From: Larix kaempferi
Lineage: Eukaryota; Streptophyta; Pinopsida; Pinales; Pinaceae
Assembly (NCBI GenBank): GCA_027924585.1
Contig: BSBM01000232.1
Coordinates: forward strand, 24,959,501-25,023,500
DNA: 64,000 nt
Direction: 5' to 3'
The translations under genes were made by a program, and so were the position numbers. The notes below the pieces were generated by a model that did no database searches, was not told where the DNA came from, and saw nothing but the letters and a program-made list of their open reading frames with translations. Positions 34,701 to 46,000 of the stretch are shown one piece after another; the stretch's first letter is position 1; every line of letters starts with the position of its first letter.

Positions 34701-35550
34701 CCAATGGGGAACACCTGGTGAGGCTACATAATCGTAACTGCATTACAACATCAGGGGCAACCGACAGGAGCAAATCCCAGGTTTGAGAGTGCATCTCACA
34801 CACTAAAGAGCCGAGGCACAATAGATAGGGAATCATGGCATACTCAGAGATCAGTGGGAAAGGGATCCTCAAGGTCACAAATCGGAATCCAAGTCGGGAA
34901 AGAATGTCATGTATGAGTCGGATGGATGGAGAAGGTGAATGTGGATCCAAATTCAGCTGCCTAGGGGGACTAAATGACCAAGTCTATACCAGGAATAGGG
35001 GTGTAACCCGGAGTGCATATAACAGGACCCTACTAGGAAGGGGTGGACTGACATCACCAAGGGCCCAACCACATGTCATAAAAACTAGATCACCACATCA
35101 ATCATCATATGTAGAGTTAGTGTACTATCACGTATAAACAAGTCTAAGCAACAATCATGAGCAATATATATATAAAATGCAATACCTGCCGCACCATATA
35201 CTTGTTGTTGAGGCTGTCTCTGAACTGGATCTCTGCTGAATCCGGGCATAAATAGTAAACCAACTATACTCTGTGATAGTCTCAATCAAAACAAGACTAG
35301 GCAACTGTCTCAATGGGCTCATATCAAAGCCTGGCATGGAAGGGTGACCTTGTGGTAAATGCTAAGTAACATGTTTGTACCACTATACAACCAACTGCCC
35401 CCTCTGATATATCTGCTAGGGGCAATATGAACAAAACTGTGTGCCTCCTCTGAAGGCATCGGATCTCTGATCTGGAAAAAAAAGTACTGTACGGTCCTCG
35501 GTCGCACAGTCTGCAGTATGGTAGCTCCAGCTAACATAGATGTGATAACA
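31702..35550 (-). repeat. 3' LTR of the TR-GAG-like element
   Basis: It is a near-identical direct copy of 43016-46863, differing by scattered substitutions and few indels by eye. A minus-strand TATA-like TATAAGAGAAG lies near 33046-33056. ORFs such as those at 32443-32828, 33150-33389 and 34264-35285 occur at matching positions in both LTRs but lack protein motifs and accumulate frame changes, so they are treated as non-coding. Confidence 0.85.
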
Positions 35551-35917
35551 TCAGGCTCCAGCTGGGACAAGTGCTCTAAGGGAGAGAGTGCTTGAGAACC
35601 ACAAAATCTCTGGTCCGTAGCACCCCTCTCATCATCATCAACATACATGCGTACGCATGCTATCTGCACCATCATCATCAATATGTACCTATCCCTGTAA
35701 AATGCAAACGCTATACTAATCTCTGCAGACCGCTCATCAGGACATACATCATATATATAATATAATCCAGCAGAAACAAACAAAATGACAATGCTAAAAT
35801 GAAATATGCCAATAATGAAATTAACTCTACAACATTTTAAATTTATTAGGCCCATACAAAGGGTGTAAAACGGTGAAAAACAAAGAAAAGAAAGCCAGAA
35901 AAAGGGGAAATGGTGTC
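35551..35917 (-). other. 3' end of TR-GAG internal region
   Basis: This 367-bp stretch lies between the 3' LTR and the nested insertion at 35918. The ORF 35319-35939 runs through it across the LTR boundary and has no recognisable domain. No good polypurine tract abuts the LTR: the minus strand reads CAGCTGGAGCCTGA before TGTTATC. The lack is unexplained. Confidence 0.5.
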
Positions 35918-38151
35918 TGTTGTCCGCCAAATTGCACACCAGCAGCAGAAATCTTTCGAAAGCTATCTCTTCACTACAAGTGAGGGAAGTGTGGCCTTGG
36001 GGCCAAGCAATGAGCCAGGTACTGTCACCTGAATCCCAGCTCCTCCATTTAGGCTAACTCCTAACGAAGCCAAGGGGGGAAGTCCCTACAAAGAGTTTCA
36101 CTAAGGCTCTTAAATGTTTTTTAGAGTTTAAGTGTATGGTGATGTGGATGAGTGTTGTTTAGGAGTTTTTTTAATGATGAGAGATCACAATTTTAACAAT
36201 TGAAATAAACACAAGATAATGAAGCAATCCACGTTGCGATATAAGACAAGAGATTTGAGAAACAACCACTTTGGTAAATTTAAAGCAAGACAACCATGGA
36301 AATATAAATGCTCCAGATAGATAATAAGCAAATAAAATGATGTCAAGGACCAGTGCCTTATGGAGTCAAAAAATAGTCTTGAGTGCTTGGGTTGCTTGAT
36401 ACAAGAGTTCAAAGTGATGATGTTCGTGAGATCGTCCTGCAAATTAATCTTGGTTTATTGAATATTTTAGTGATTTTGTTTATTAGGCTGTCAAGAACAC
36501 AAGGATAAAAAGGAAAACAAACCAACCGGGAAAGATACTGGCAACCTCTTAGATGATAAGTCGAGAGCACTCAGATTCAAGAGGATAGGTGTCCAATGTT
36601 TGAACCACCCTCGAGTCTGACCAGTGGATTCTCGGTACCACCTGTTTCAGGAAGCAACCTCAGTATTTGACGCCGGTTTGCTTGGTTGGGGTAAAATTTT
36701 ATTAGGTTATCACTTATGAGATTAATAGATTTGACACCTTTCTGAGTACTAGCCCAACCCTTTCAGGTTGGCAGAGCATATGGGTGTCAGATAACAACCA
36801 AGATAAATTAATTAGTGGGGGTGTGAGTTGGAATATTTTATTATTAGAGCACCGTTCAACTCTCCGATAGAGAGCGCTCTTGACTTAGTCTTAAGACCAA
36901 AGTTCAAGAGACTTTAATTAATCTAAATGCCTAATGCAAGGGAAATGCAATAACTAAATGCTCTCCGACAGAGAGTGCTCTTGACTTGGATTTGGCCAAG
37001 TTCAAGATGCTTTGTTTATTTTATGAAACTGGGAGCAGTTGTAAAATTTGAAGGAACAAGAGAAACTTAACCTACTGAAAGTAAAGAGATGATAACAATA
37101 TATGATAAGATGCTTAATGATAACTGAAAGCAAACTTAGTGTTCTACCAGACAATGTTAATCTAAAGGTGGGATCTACCTCCGAACAAGGTCGATCACTA
37201 AGAACCACTAGTCCTTGAGACTTTCCAGCTAGCTGGAACTTCGGCAAGGAGGCTAATGGGGAATGAGAAGCTACCACAAAGTTATGTGGCCTTTGGGATG
37301 CAATCCCAAAGTTAGCTTACTCTAGTCAAAACTTGGAAATGGAGTACATAAATGAAATATTAAGCTACTCTAAAGCATGAAATGAGAGATCTAAACTAGA
37401 AAACACAAGACTCTTCCCCAAATGGGGAAGAAAAACCCAAAAGAGTGGAAGACTCCTCCACTTAACTTCTTATTAAACGATTACAAGTATTTAGGAATTT
37501 CAACCAAAGCGAGAAACTGAAAATGAAAAGTACTTGGAACAAAGAGTCTTATGACTTCTTTTACAAAAGGAGATTGAAGGTTCTAGATCTTCTTGGTTAA
37601 CATCATCATCATTTGTTTTAGATCTTCTTCTGGTGTATTGCTCTTCTTCTTTGGGACATCTCCAAGTGGTTTTATTTCAAAACTTGCTCGTACTTCCCTT
37701 CTCAACAATTTGTTCTTTTCTCAAAACTTGCAATAAACAAAAACCAAAAAAGACTCATGCACCCATTAGCATTAGTATAGAAAATGAAATCAATCTCAAA
37801 ATATAAACTTGATCTAAGCTTTACAAATAAGAGACTAAATGCAACTAGAGTCTAAAAAATGAAATTGCACTTCTACAATGAGATTTAATATGCCTATGCT
37901 ATTTTTCAAAGTATGAAACTAGGGCCTACTTAACAAAGCCTTTAAAATTTCTGAGTTATTTCCAAGTATGAGATCTAAACTATGAGAAAAATTTAACTCT
38001 AATGACACATGCAAAACTTAAGATTTAACTAATAAAAAAGTGAGTCTAATAATGAACAAAAATCTACTACTAACCAAGCTTACACTTTAACCTTTTGTTT
38101 GTTTGCTTATGTCTTTTTTTTGAAGATGGGAGATGAGAGGAGAGGGCTGTC

Positions 38152-38390
38152 CAAAAAGTGGACAGTGGACAGTCCAAGGGAATGGACAATGGACAATGGG
38201 CATCCAAGAAGGTGGATAGTGGACAGTGGGCAGCCAAAAGAATGGACAGTGGACAGTCGGCAGCCAAAAAGGTGGACAGATGGGAGAATGGATGGAGAGT
38301 GGGCAGCGTATAGAATGGACAGTGGGCAGCAGACAGTCCAAGAGAATGGATAGTAGACAGTGGGCAGCCAAGAAGGTGGACAGAGTGGAG
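38152..38390 (+). repeat. Minisatellite, GGACAGTGGGCAGCCAA-type units
   Basis: About a dozen degenerate units of 8-33 bp built from GTGGACAGT, GGGCAGCCAA and AGAAGGTGGA. It is absent from family X copies A and B at the corresponding place, so it expanded within this copy. It causes the open frames on both strands at 38070-38460. Confidence 0.85.
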
Positions 38391-38954
38391 AGCTTGAAGA
38401 GATAAGCCCAAGGAACCAAGTAACCAAAGTTTGCGTTTGAATGGGTGATGGAGTAAGCAAGAACTCTTTAATCTCGTTTATGAAGCTTGAGATTTTGTTG
38501 TCATATGCAAAGTGAAGGTGTACCTACAAAAAACCCAAAGCACTGGAGGATACCTGCAAAACAATTTACACTTACGCGAAAAGAGATAGATTTGTTTACT
38601 TGTGCTAGATTGTTAGCCCTCTTGAAACAAAGATCTATAACTTAAAATTCATAAGCATAAAACATTACAGAGTGGAGAGCTTGAAGAGATAAGCCCAAGG
38701 AACCAAGTAACCAAAGTTTGCGTTTGAATGGGTGATGGAGTAAGCAAGAACTCTTTAATCTCGTTTATGAAGCTTGAGATTTTGTTGTCATATGCAAAAT
38801 GAAGGTGTACCTACAAAAAACCCAAAGCACTGGAGGATACCTGCAAAACAATTTACACTTACGCGAAAAGAGATAGATTTGTTTACTTGTGCTAGATTGT
38901 TAGCCCTCTTGAAACAAAGATCTATAACTTAAAATTCATAAGCATAAAACATTA
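38381..38954 (+). repeat. Tandem duplication, two 287-bp units nearly identical
   Basis: Units at 38381-38667 and 38668-38954 start CAGAGTGGAGAGCTTGAAG. By eye they differ at one base (GTGAAGGTG versus ATGAAGGTG). Such identity indicates a very recent duplication or an assembly duplication. Confidence 0.9.
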
Positions 38955-39339
38955 CACAATATCACCTTGTTTATTGGGTGAAGTATGGCCACCAAGAGCC
39001 TCCACAGTTTGACCTCCAAAGTCTCAACTTTATTAATCTTGAAAATGAATTACAATCCACCAGAGTTTCTTTGCTAAATGATCCATAAATCAAAAAATGA
39101 AGCACTAAATCTGAAACATAGTCATACCTCATGCCAAACTGTGGAGTCGCCAAGGTGAGCTTGAAAGCTTTCCAATGAGTGTATTCACCTCTACACCCAA
39201 TAGGATCTTCCAATCTGCAAAAGGACAAGGGCTCTATCCCTTCGTGGAGTCGCCATGTGAGAAGAAGAATCTGCAATATAATCTCCCACAAATGTCGTTA
39301 ATGAAGCATAGTCTTCAAATTTCGGGAACTGGACTTTGT

Positions 39340-39356
39340 CCCCGGCAATGACGCCA
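39340..39356 (-). promoter_or_regulatory. tRNA-Asp-like primer-binding site inside the nested insertion
   Basis: The minus strand reads TGGCGTCATTGCCGGGG, the plant Ty3/gypsy tRNA-Asp-type primer site. It lies four bases from the LTR-like terminus TGTTGTCTCCC at 39361. It marks a true LTR/leader junction in minus orientation. Confidence 0.75.
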
Positions 39357-39360
39357 AAAA

Positions 39361-40260
39361 TGTTGTCTCCCAAAATGGCATGCGTGTTGTTGAAGCCCAA
39401 AATGTAGCACACCAGCTGGATGACAACTCTCTCAGTAGAGAGGCCAATGTCACCACACTCCTCTCCTCTTCGCTTCAGGTTGGCTCTCCTCCAACTCTAG
39501 GGGGGTATCCTTAAGATAGGATCGCTAAGGCAGGTACAGTAAACGGGCAAGGTGAATTGAAGAGGCTGCCTTAGGAAACAAATGTAACAAAAAGATGTAT
39601 TTTAAATAGGTGATGGAAAATTTTTGGGAGCTCTTTCCCTAGAAATTAATGAAAAATGTTATGGGCCTCTTTGGATAAATTCAGAGTTCTCTTTCTCTTT
39701 GTATGCCATTTTTCTTTGTTTGCCATCTTTCATCTTGTTCGAGGCGATACCTCTCTTAGTCCATTTCTTTCGATTCTTAAGCTGGGATCATATGAATAGA
39801 AGGCTAACAATCTAGCACAACTTTATTTGACCCATGTTTTTCTCTTAAGTTTTGCGGCTTTCAGGTACTCTCAAGTGCAAGAGCTCTTAGTTGGTCACTA
39901 CATTCACTTGGCAACAAGGCCCATTTGAGCTTTCTTTTGACTCCATTCGCCCCTCTAATATACTGGCACTGGTCTTTCCTTGAGGATTGATCTTCCCTTC
40001 TTTTCCATCACCCATTTAAAATACATCTTTTTGTTACATTTGTTTCCTAAGGCAGCCTCTTCAATTCACCTTGCCCGTTTACTGTACCTGCCTTAGCGAT
40101 CCTATCTTAGGGATACCCCCCTAGAGTTGGAGGAGAGCCAACCTGAAGCGAAGAGGAGAGGAGTGTGGTGACATTGGCCTCTCTCCTGAGAGAGTTGTCA
40201 TCCAGCCGGTGTGCTACATTTTGGGCTTCAACAACACGCATGCCATTTTGGGAGACAACA
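39361..40260. repeat. Long inverted repeat, 256/257-bp arms
   Basis: Arm 39361-39616 is repeated in reverse at 40004-40260 with very few mismatches by eye, around a 387-bp spacer. Both arms begin (from outside) TGTTGTCTCCCAAAATGG. The right arm is the outer end of the insertion; the left arm abuts the primer site. Confidence 0.9.
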
Positions 40261-40368
40261 GTGTCAAAAGGTAAGAAAAGCAAAAACCAAAACAAAAAGG
40301 ACAACTAACTACTGCTTACGAGAGCTTATTCAATTTACCTACCCTACTCTAACCAGTTCATACTAATA

Positions 40369-40722
40369 CTAAGTAAAAGTATAGATCCAATGCAACCACT
40401 CATCCAATAGATCAGTAGTTCTTCCTTGATGTTGTTTAGTAAAACAAGTCAAGACTAGATTAGAAATTAATGTTTTTAGGATCACAATTCTCTTGACTTG
40501 TTCAAAAATTGGAAAAGGGTTAGAGTGGTGTAAAATGAAATCATGCCGAGGTTGAGACTGGGTTTCACAAGACACATCCATCAATACGCCAAAAGGATCA
40601 TGAAAATGGTGTGAGTTATCTTTTAAGTTTGATGGAAGGAAATGACATAACATTTGACTCAACTCTTCTTGAGACACATTGTTTTCCTCGTCTATCAAGT
40701 TGGCATTCTCGACGTCGTTCAT
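40369..40722 (-). CDS. TR-GAG ORF3, unknown function
   Basis: A 117-codon frame, unrecognised. It starts MNDVENANLIDEENNVSQEE, contains Phe/His-rich HHFHDPFGVLMD and ends LLDEWLHWIYTFT. Its ATG overlaps the TGA of ORF2 (ATGA at 40722-40719), so coupling by termination-reinitiation is conceivable. It could equally be the shifted 3' end of one long ORF, because the composition resembles ORF2. No protease or zinc-knuckle motif is seen. Confidence 0.45.
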   Translation of the reverse strand: MNDVENANLIDEENNVSQEELSQMLCHFLPSNLKDNSHHFHDPFGVLMDVSCETQSQPRHDFILHHSNPFPIFEQVKRIVILKTLISNLVLTCFTKQHQGRTTDLLDEWLHWIYTFT

Positions 40723-41522
40723 CCTAGATTGATGAAAGGACCAAGTGGGGACAGATTGGAGTTTACTAAACCTGAGATTAGAATTACTCCCACTTGTTGC
40801 TCAAAAATTGCGAAAAGATGGAATTGATCTTTGAAAAGCTTTTCGGTCAACCAATCAATAGGACTATCAGTTTGGAAAATAGGGTTAATCCGAAATGACT
40901 GAAAAATGAAGTAAGAAGTTTTACCATCGACCCCTAGGCATTCTGAAGGCTCCTTACCAAACCCTTTGCACAACAAAATCAGGTTAGAAAGAGGCATTGA
41001 CTTCATGAGTTGGGATGGGAGGGAGGATTGAAACACATAGGCTTGCTTAGTGTTTCCTAGAATTGTCATCCCCAATTCTGCGTGAGATAAGGGACACTTG
41101 TCAAGGAAAACATCAGGGTCAATACCAACCCTCCGAAGACAAGGCTCATTTTGATTCATATTTCCAATCAACTCATTTTGACCAAGGAGAAGGCGAGGAA
41201 AATTATGGATGTTAAGCATGACACTTTTAGAAGGTTCTTTGTGACATTGATTCCATCTTGCAGGTTGCAACAAAGAACACTGAAGGTCGAGTTGATACAT
41301 AACCGGATCATCATCATCTTGACAGGGAGGTATATTGATATAATCATTTTTAAAACCCCTATCATCTTCACACATTTGACTTTCAACCACATGATGATCG
41401 TTTGATCCACCCTCAACAAGAGTCTGATTATTTTCAATATTTTCTTTTTCTTCTTCAAAGATATGATTGGAAAATGAAACAAGGTCGGGATCACTTGAGC
41501 ATTGACTTGAACGATCACCCAT
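40719..41522 (-). CDS. TR-GAG ORF2, same frame as gag after two stops
   Basis: A 267-codon frame on the same strand and in the same reading frame as the gag ORF. Only TAG and TAA stops at about 41661 and 41610 separate them, with acidic, readable sequence between. A phrase around DHHV-E-Q-CE occurs both between the stops and inside ORF2, so the two were probably once one ORF. The first third is acidic (EEEKENIENNQ). The C-terminal part contains PIDWLTEKLFKDQFHLF. No known domain was recognised. It may be a spacer or structural extension of gag. Confidence 0.5.
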   Translation of the reverse strand: MGDRSSQCSSDPDLVSFSNHIFEEEKENIENNQTLVEGGSNDHHVVESQMCEDDRGFKNDYINIPPCQDDDDPVMYQLDLQCSLLQPARWNQCHKEPSKSVMLNIHNFPRLLLGQNELIGNMNQNEPCLRRVGIDPDVFLDKCPLSHAELGMTILGNTKQAYVFQSSLPSQLMKSMPLSNLILLCKGFGKEPSECLGVDGKTSYFIFQSFRINPIFQTDSPIDWLTEKLFKDQFHLFAIFEQQVGVILISGLVNSNLSPLGPFINLG

Positions 41523-41660
41523 GAAGCAATGACTGTGGGGTTGCCCCTCAAGAGGACCTCTAGTGGATTCACCATTGCTTTCACCCCATTCAACTTCACA
41601 AAGTTAGTTTTCAATTACATGATGATCACTAGATTGTTTCTCACATGAAAACTGACAATC

Positions 41661-42689
41661 CTAACTTATCTCGTCCTCTTCAGAGGGATGATTGACATCT
41701 GAGTCACAATTCAGATTGTTTGAACATTTAACAGGACAATTGTCAACCATGCGATGATTGTGAAGTTGCTCTTCCGGTGATCCTTTACTGGAATCACCAA
41801 TGGAAAGGTGAATTAGATCTAGAATTCGGCCTGCAACTGCCTCAGGCAATGATAACAAAGTATCTCGTATGGTTCGATTGATGCCTCTTTTAATTTGCAC
41901 ACGAGGTTTCGAAACATTATCCTCAAGATACTTTGTAACATTTCTATGGATTGTAGGCACACTCATAATTTGGAACATCTCAGAAGAGGAATGGTCCAAT
42001 CGGGAAAGCAGATCATCAATATAATCATCATCCATAACACAATTAGTGCTAGATTGACATTCCAAGGACTCATCAATGTTCTCACCCCATTTATCTATTA
42101 GCAACTTCGTGAACATGTCATATCCAGTGATGGATCCTGGGGCCAAATTATCAAACCATAAACAGGCATCCCCTACTAGGGACGCACCAAGGGCTTGCAT
42201 ATAGACATCCTCACCATCAGCACCCAGGGATTCCATATGGTCCCAGAGGGCATCCTCATGACTCTCAATAGATGTTCCATCATTTCCATAAAAGCGAGGC
42301 AACTTCTTGATGTATCCATTTGGCATAAGATGAGGTGCCCCACATATTTTTGAAAAATCAAAAGGGGATGGCTTGGGTTTCCTAAAGGTTTTGGTTGCTT
42401 GAGTTGAGCGAGAATCATTCACTAAAAGTCCTGGTTGGGTTTGATACTTTTTAATTGGTTCACTCGGGATATTTGGGGAAGAAAAACTATTAGATGGATG
42501 AGGCATTTGATGGGTGTCATAAGAATTTTGATATGCAAGTTCATACTCGTAATTAGATTCGTAATCATCCTCATACCTGGATTGCACATCCCATTCATTT
42601 ATTTCCTCTTGTCTCCTTCTAGACCTATTCACACATTCATTTAATTCTTTTATGGTTTGTGCGAGGCCGAGGAGAACATCTGGGTCCAT
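41661..42689 (-). CDS. Ty3/gypsy gag of the TR-GAG-like element
   Basis: An open 342-codon frame whose middle (residues ~120-200) is a retrotransposon gag capsid domain. It has LPRFYGNDGTSIESHEDALW, a DHMESLG helix, EDVYMQALGASLVGDA, then LWFDNLAPGSITGYDMF and LLIDKWGE. This follows the plant gypsy pattern of a buried Trp and a WF..L..GSI.....F helix pair. The first 110 residues are Asn/Tyr/Glu-rich and disordered in appearance; the tail is acidic. No CCHC zinc knuckle is present. The ATG at 42689 lies about 300 bp inside the primer site, an ordinary leader length. Gag would form particles for the element RNA; protease and RT would have to be supplied in trans. Confidence 0.8.
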   Translation of the reverse strand: MDPDVLLGLAQTIKELNECVNRSRRRQEEINEWDVQSRYEDDYESNYEYELAYQNSYDTHQMPHPSNSFSSPNIPSEPIKKYQTQPGLLVNDSRSTQATKTFRKPKPSPFDFSKICGAPHLMPNGYIKKLPRFYGNDGTSIESHEDALWDHMESLGADGEDVYMQALGASLVGDACLWFDNLAPGSITGYDMFTKLLIDKWGENIDESLECQSSTNCVMDDDYIDDLLSRLDHSSSEMFQIMSVPTIHRNVTKYLEDNVSKPRVQIKRGINRTIRDTLLSLPEAVAGRILDLIHLSIGDSSKGSPEEQLHNHRMVDNCPVKCSNNLNCDSDVNHPSEEDEIS

Positions 42690-42991
42690 TCTGATTTATC
42701 AATTTAAGAGTTCCCAGTGGAGTCTCATGTGAAGTGTCAAAATGACTTAAGCTTCTAAAATTGCAAGGATGAGTTCGGTCTCCAGTGGAGCCACGGGGTG
42801 GAGTCGCCAGGTGAACGTAGAACCTTGTTCACCAAAGGTAAAGATGGTGTAGGGGAGTGAATGAAGCAAAAATGTTGGCTGAAATAAATTAAGCAAACAA
42901 AAATCAGCCAGCAGAGAATTAAGTTTGAATGCGGTATGATGAAAAATAAAGCAAAAGACTAAAACTCAAAAGACTGCGGGGTAAGCCTCTA

Positions 42992-43011
42992 CCACCCCGG
43001 CAGCGGTGCCA
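42992..43011 (-). promoter_or_regulatory. Primer-binding site (tRNA-Asp type) of TR-GAG element
   Basis: The minus strand reads TGGCACCGCTGCCGGGGTGG beside the LTR end TGTTATC at 43016. This resembles the TGGCGCCGTTGCCGGGGA primer site of plant Ty3/gypsy (Athila/Tat and relatives). Confidence 0.8.
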
Positions 43012-43015
43012 AAAA

Positions 43016-46000
43016 TGTTATCACACAAACTCTAGCTGTTTGGTAGCAGGTATCCCAACAGGGATGGTAGAGGTGAACAAATAGGAAGGTGTAACCGGCA
43101 ATAGCTAGGTCCTCCGTGCAGGGAACGAAAGTCACATCGGACAAGGCTACTGTCACTTTAGACAAGGCACGTAGCCAAGTCAGGGGGGAGACCCCGCTCA
43201 CCCAAGTGGTGGTTGAGGGACAAAAGTACACCCAAATCTAAAAGATGGAAAGACAAACAGGTAAGAGATGAGTGTAAGCAGGTCCTAAGTCTACTTTCAA
43301 CCACCGGTTGGGCACACGGATGAAATAAACACTTAAATGAAACGTGACCAACGATTGAAAAGATGAATCGAGTAGATTAGATTAAAGATGAGATGGCTGA
43401 AAATAGTCTAAGGATATGAAATGAATTGGAAGTGAGGTAGTGAAGTAAACTGCCTAGGAAAGGGGTTAGATAGTGGACAAATGTACCTAGGGCAGAGAAT
43501 AATTAGCATAAATAATCACTTCCAACAATTGGTACTTGATTTCCTAAAGTAAAACGACGTTCTGAACCCAAATCAGAAGTACCTAGAACCCCAAAATGAC
43601 CCCAAATTAACAGAAGAGAAAAATGCCCCTAGGTGGGCGTTTTTGCCAAGTGGACCAGTGCCTAAACTATGGGTTAATGGAGTCAGAATTGTTTCAAACT
43701 TGAGATATAGGCTATTAGGCTTAAATAACAAGCGGGTTGCAATAAAAACAAAGTTCTAACGGTGGGAAATTAAGTTATCAATTTTTAGGGTTTTCTTTAA
43801 TGGTTGCAGCTTAACATCAACAATGAAAGAGAGATTATGAGAAATGAGAAGAGATTCAGTACCCAGAAAATGAAGATGAAGGTATCCCCGTGCTGAAGAC
43901 AAACCTCGAAGATCAAGTGCTGAGCTGGAGTGCGTTTTCCCCCTTTGCGTTTTGGAGCAGCCAGTGAGCCAATGCGTTTTTGTACCTGCCACAGAGAGAT
44001 AAAATCAGTATCTATAGCAAATAACAAAAATAGACCAGCAAATGAGTGACAAATGATGAGTAAAGCAAATAGCAACAAATGCAAATTCACTTCCCTGTTG
44101 AAATCCCGAAGAGAAACGCTAGCAAGGAGCTGCTGGCTCAAGTGCTGTGTTTTCCTCTAGTGGCAAGCTTCACCTGCAAATCGAAATGCTCAAGGAGAGA
44201 TGGGGACACCATAAATAACTCAACAATGCATCAGAAATATGATCTCAATCAACACAAGAAAGATTTCACTCCATATCACAAGTAACTCAGTCGAAGTGTC
44301 TCTCAAAAATCTCTATATCAAGTCTCAACAATGCCAAGAGGCTCTACAATGGAGAGAATGACTTCTCTTATAGAGAAAGGTCATTCTCAAAACAAGTTTC
44401 CCCCCAAAATGGAGGGCTAGGATTACTCCCCCATCAAACAAATCGAATGGTGGAGAGCTCTCCTAGTGGGGGTGCAAATTGCCCAAGGATAGCGCACTAG
44501 TGGATGGGGATCCCTTGTAGGGCCCATATAATATCAAATACAATGCTAGGGGGTGTCTATAATAGTGTTTTAGCCCCCTAACTAATACATTATGGCCCCA
44601 CATGCCAACAATACAACAAAATCGAATTGCCCAAGTGGAGAAAAATGCCCCCCATGGGCAATTCGTCCAACCTAGAGAGCTGGGCAAGAGAGGGCCCCAC
44701 AATACATAAACACCATGTCAAACATTACCATTTTACCTTAGGAATCACCCTTTTATTTTCCAACCATTGATTTTCACCCTTTGCTATAGTTGCCTCTGTC
44801 AATTTTTGATTTTCCATGTATTTTATTGCTGGTTTATACTGCTGAAGATGTAATCTGGGCTTTTGACCCATCTAAAGTGCCCGGATTGCCGAACCGTCTG
44901 CTGCAATGTGATCGTGGACCCCAAAAATAGTAGGAATGACCACTCGAACGACCCTGATCCATCACTTAGGCATTATTTTCCCAAAATCCATGATTTTTAA
45001 TTAAAACAGGTCATTAATGACCAATACTAATTAAAAATCTCACAAACGCCTCGATCTTTTTGCATTCTGTCACTTGGAAGCTCATATGGGTCCCCTGTAG
45101 ATAATAATTGACCAAAATCGAAATTTCGATCGCAACATTTTTTCGGGCCCATTTTTGGCCTGGTCAACCTAGTTTGACCAAGTCAAATCTGGTCAACAAT
45201 GGTGCTGGCTGAATACCTGTATGCAATCATGAAGTGAAAGGCTTCCTTATACAAGTTTTAGTACATTACTAAACATCATGACAATAATATGGTGATAAAA
45301 AACTGCATTAAATCTCGGAAAATACAAGGCCCCGGGTGAGGTGGGCCCACCACATCCAAAAGACTCAACTGCTATGCACAACCTATAGACTTGACCACCT
45401 AGCTGAATTTGGGTGATGTGGAATACATGGCGAAGGATAAGGGATGACAAGGATGAGGATCATGTGACCTCTCGGATAACTCGGGGAAGTAGGGTCCACT
45501 GAGATAAGTATACCATGAGACAATATGGGGAAGGGCGGTGCCTCACAAATGGGTATAGTGTAGGGAAAATGCCACTTGTCATCTGACAAGTATCTCACAA
45601 CTCACATCCGTGCCTGAAGACTTTGTGAGGTTCTTTTTTAGAGCCGCCAAACTGGGTATCCGACAAACCATAACTTGAGACTCTAGGGGACAATCTTGAG
45701 CTTGTCCCTTGCTCCCTCTCACCTACTTGCCCCGCAGGACTAGGTGAGGAATAACCACTACAAATGTTGACATGTACGGTTGACCTATGTCCATGTGTGT
45801 TTACAAACACATTGCATGGATTTTACAATGAGTTTCATACTTAGCCCTTTTTTGGCTAGATTTACATTTACAAAAAGCCTCTTTGGCTTGCTTTACATTT
45901 CTTCATTTCTTCAATTTACATCAAGGCCCTTTTGGGCTACATACATATTTCAATAGATATAATCATGGTGCTCATACTGCAAAGTAATGGGAGTGAGCAA

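Larger units (their letters stand above)
35918..40260 (+). mobile_element. Nested 4.3-kb insertion with inverted LTR ends, TSD GTGTC
   Basis: The insertion begins TGTTGTCCGCC at 35918 and ends GGGAGACAACA at 40260. GTGTC flanks both sides (35913-35917 and 40261-40265), so it entered the TR-GAG internal region as one unit. Its first ~3.1 kb aligns with the start of family X LTRs, sharing the GAAGCCAAGGGGGG, CTCTCCGACAGAGAG and GACCTCCAAAGTCT blocks. From about 39060 the sequence instead looks like a minus-strand element leader with a primer site at 39340-39356. Then comes a 256-bp arm (39361-39616), a 387-bp spacer and the inverted arm (40004-40260). No coding sequence is supported. Confidence 0.7.

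Noticed and set aside
32443-35285. Many 65-115-codon ORFs repeated at 43756-46650
   Set aside because: They are duplicated because both lie in the LTR pair of the TR-GAG element. They carry no motif and their starts and frames differ between copies.
38070-38460. Overlapping Pro/Leu/His-rich and Trp/Asp-rich ORFs on both strands
   Set aside because: Produced by a minisatellite of GGACAGTGGGCAGCC-type units; low-complexity shadow frames.
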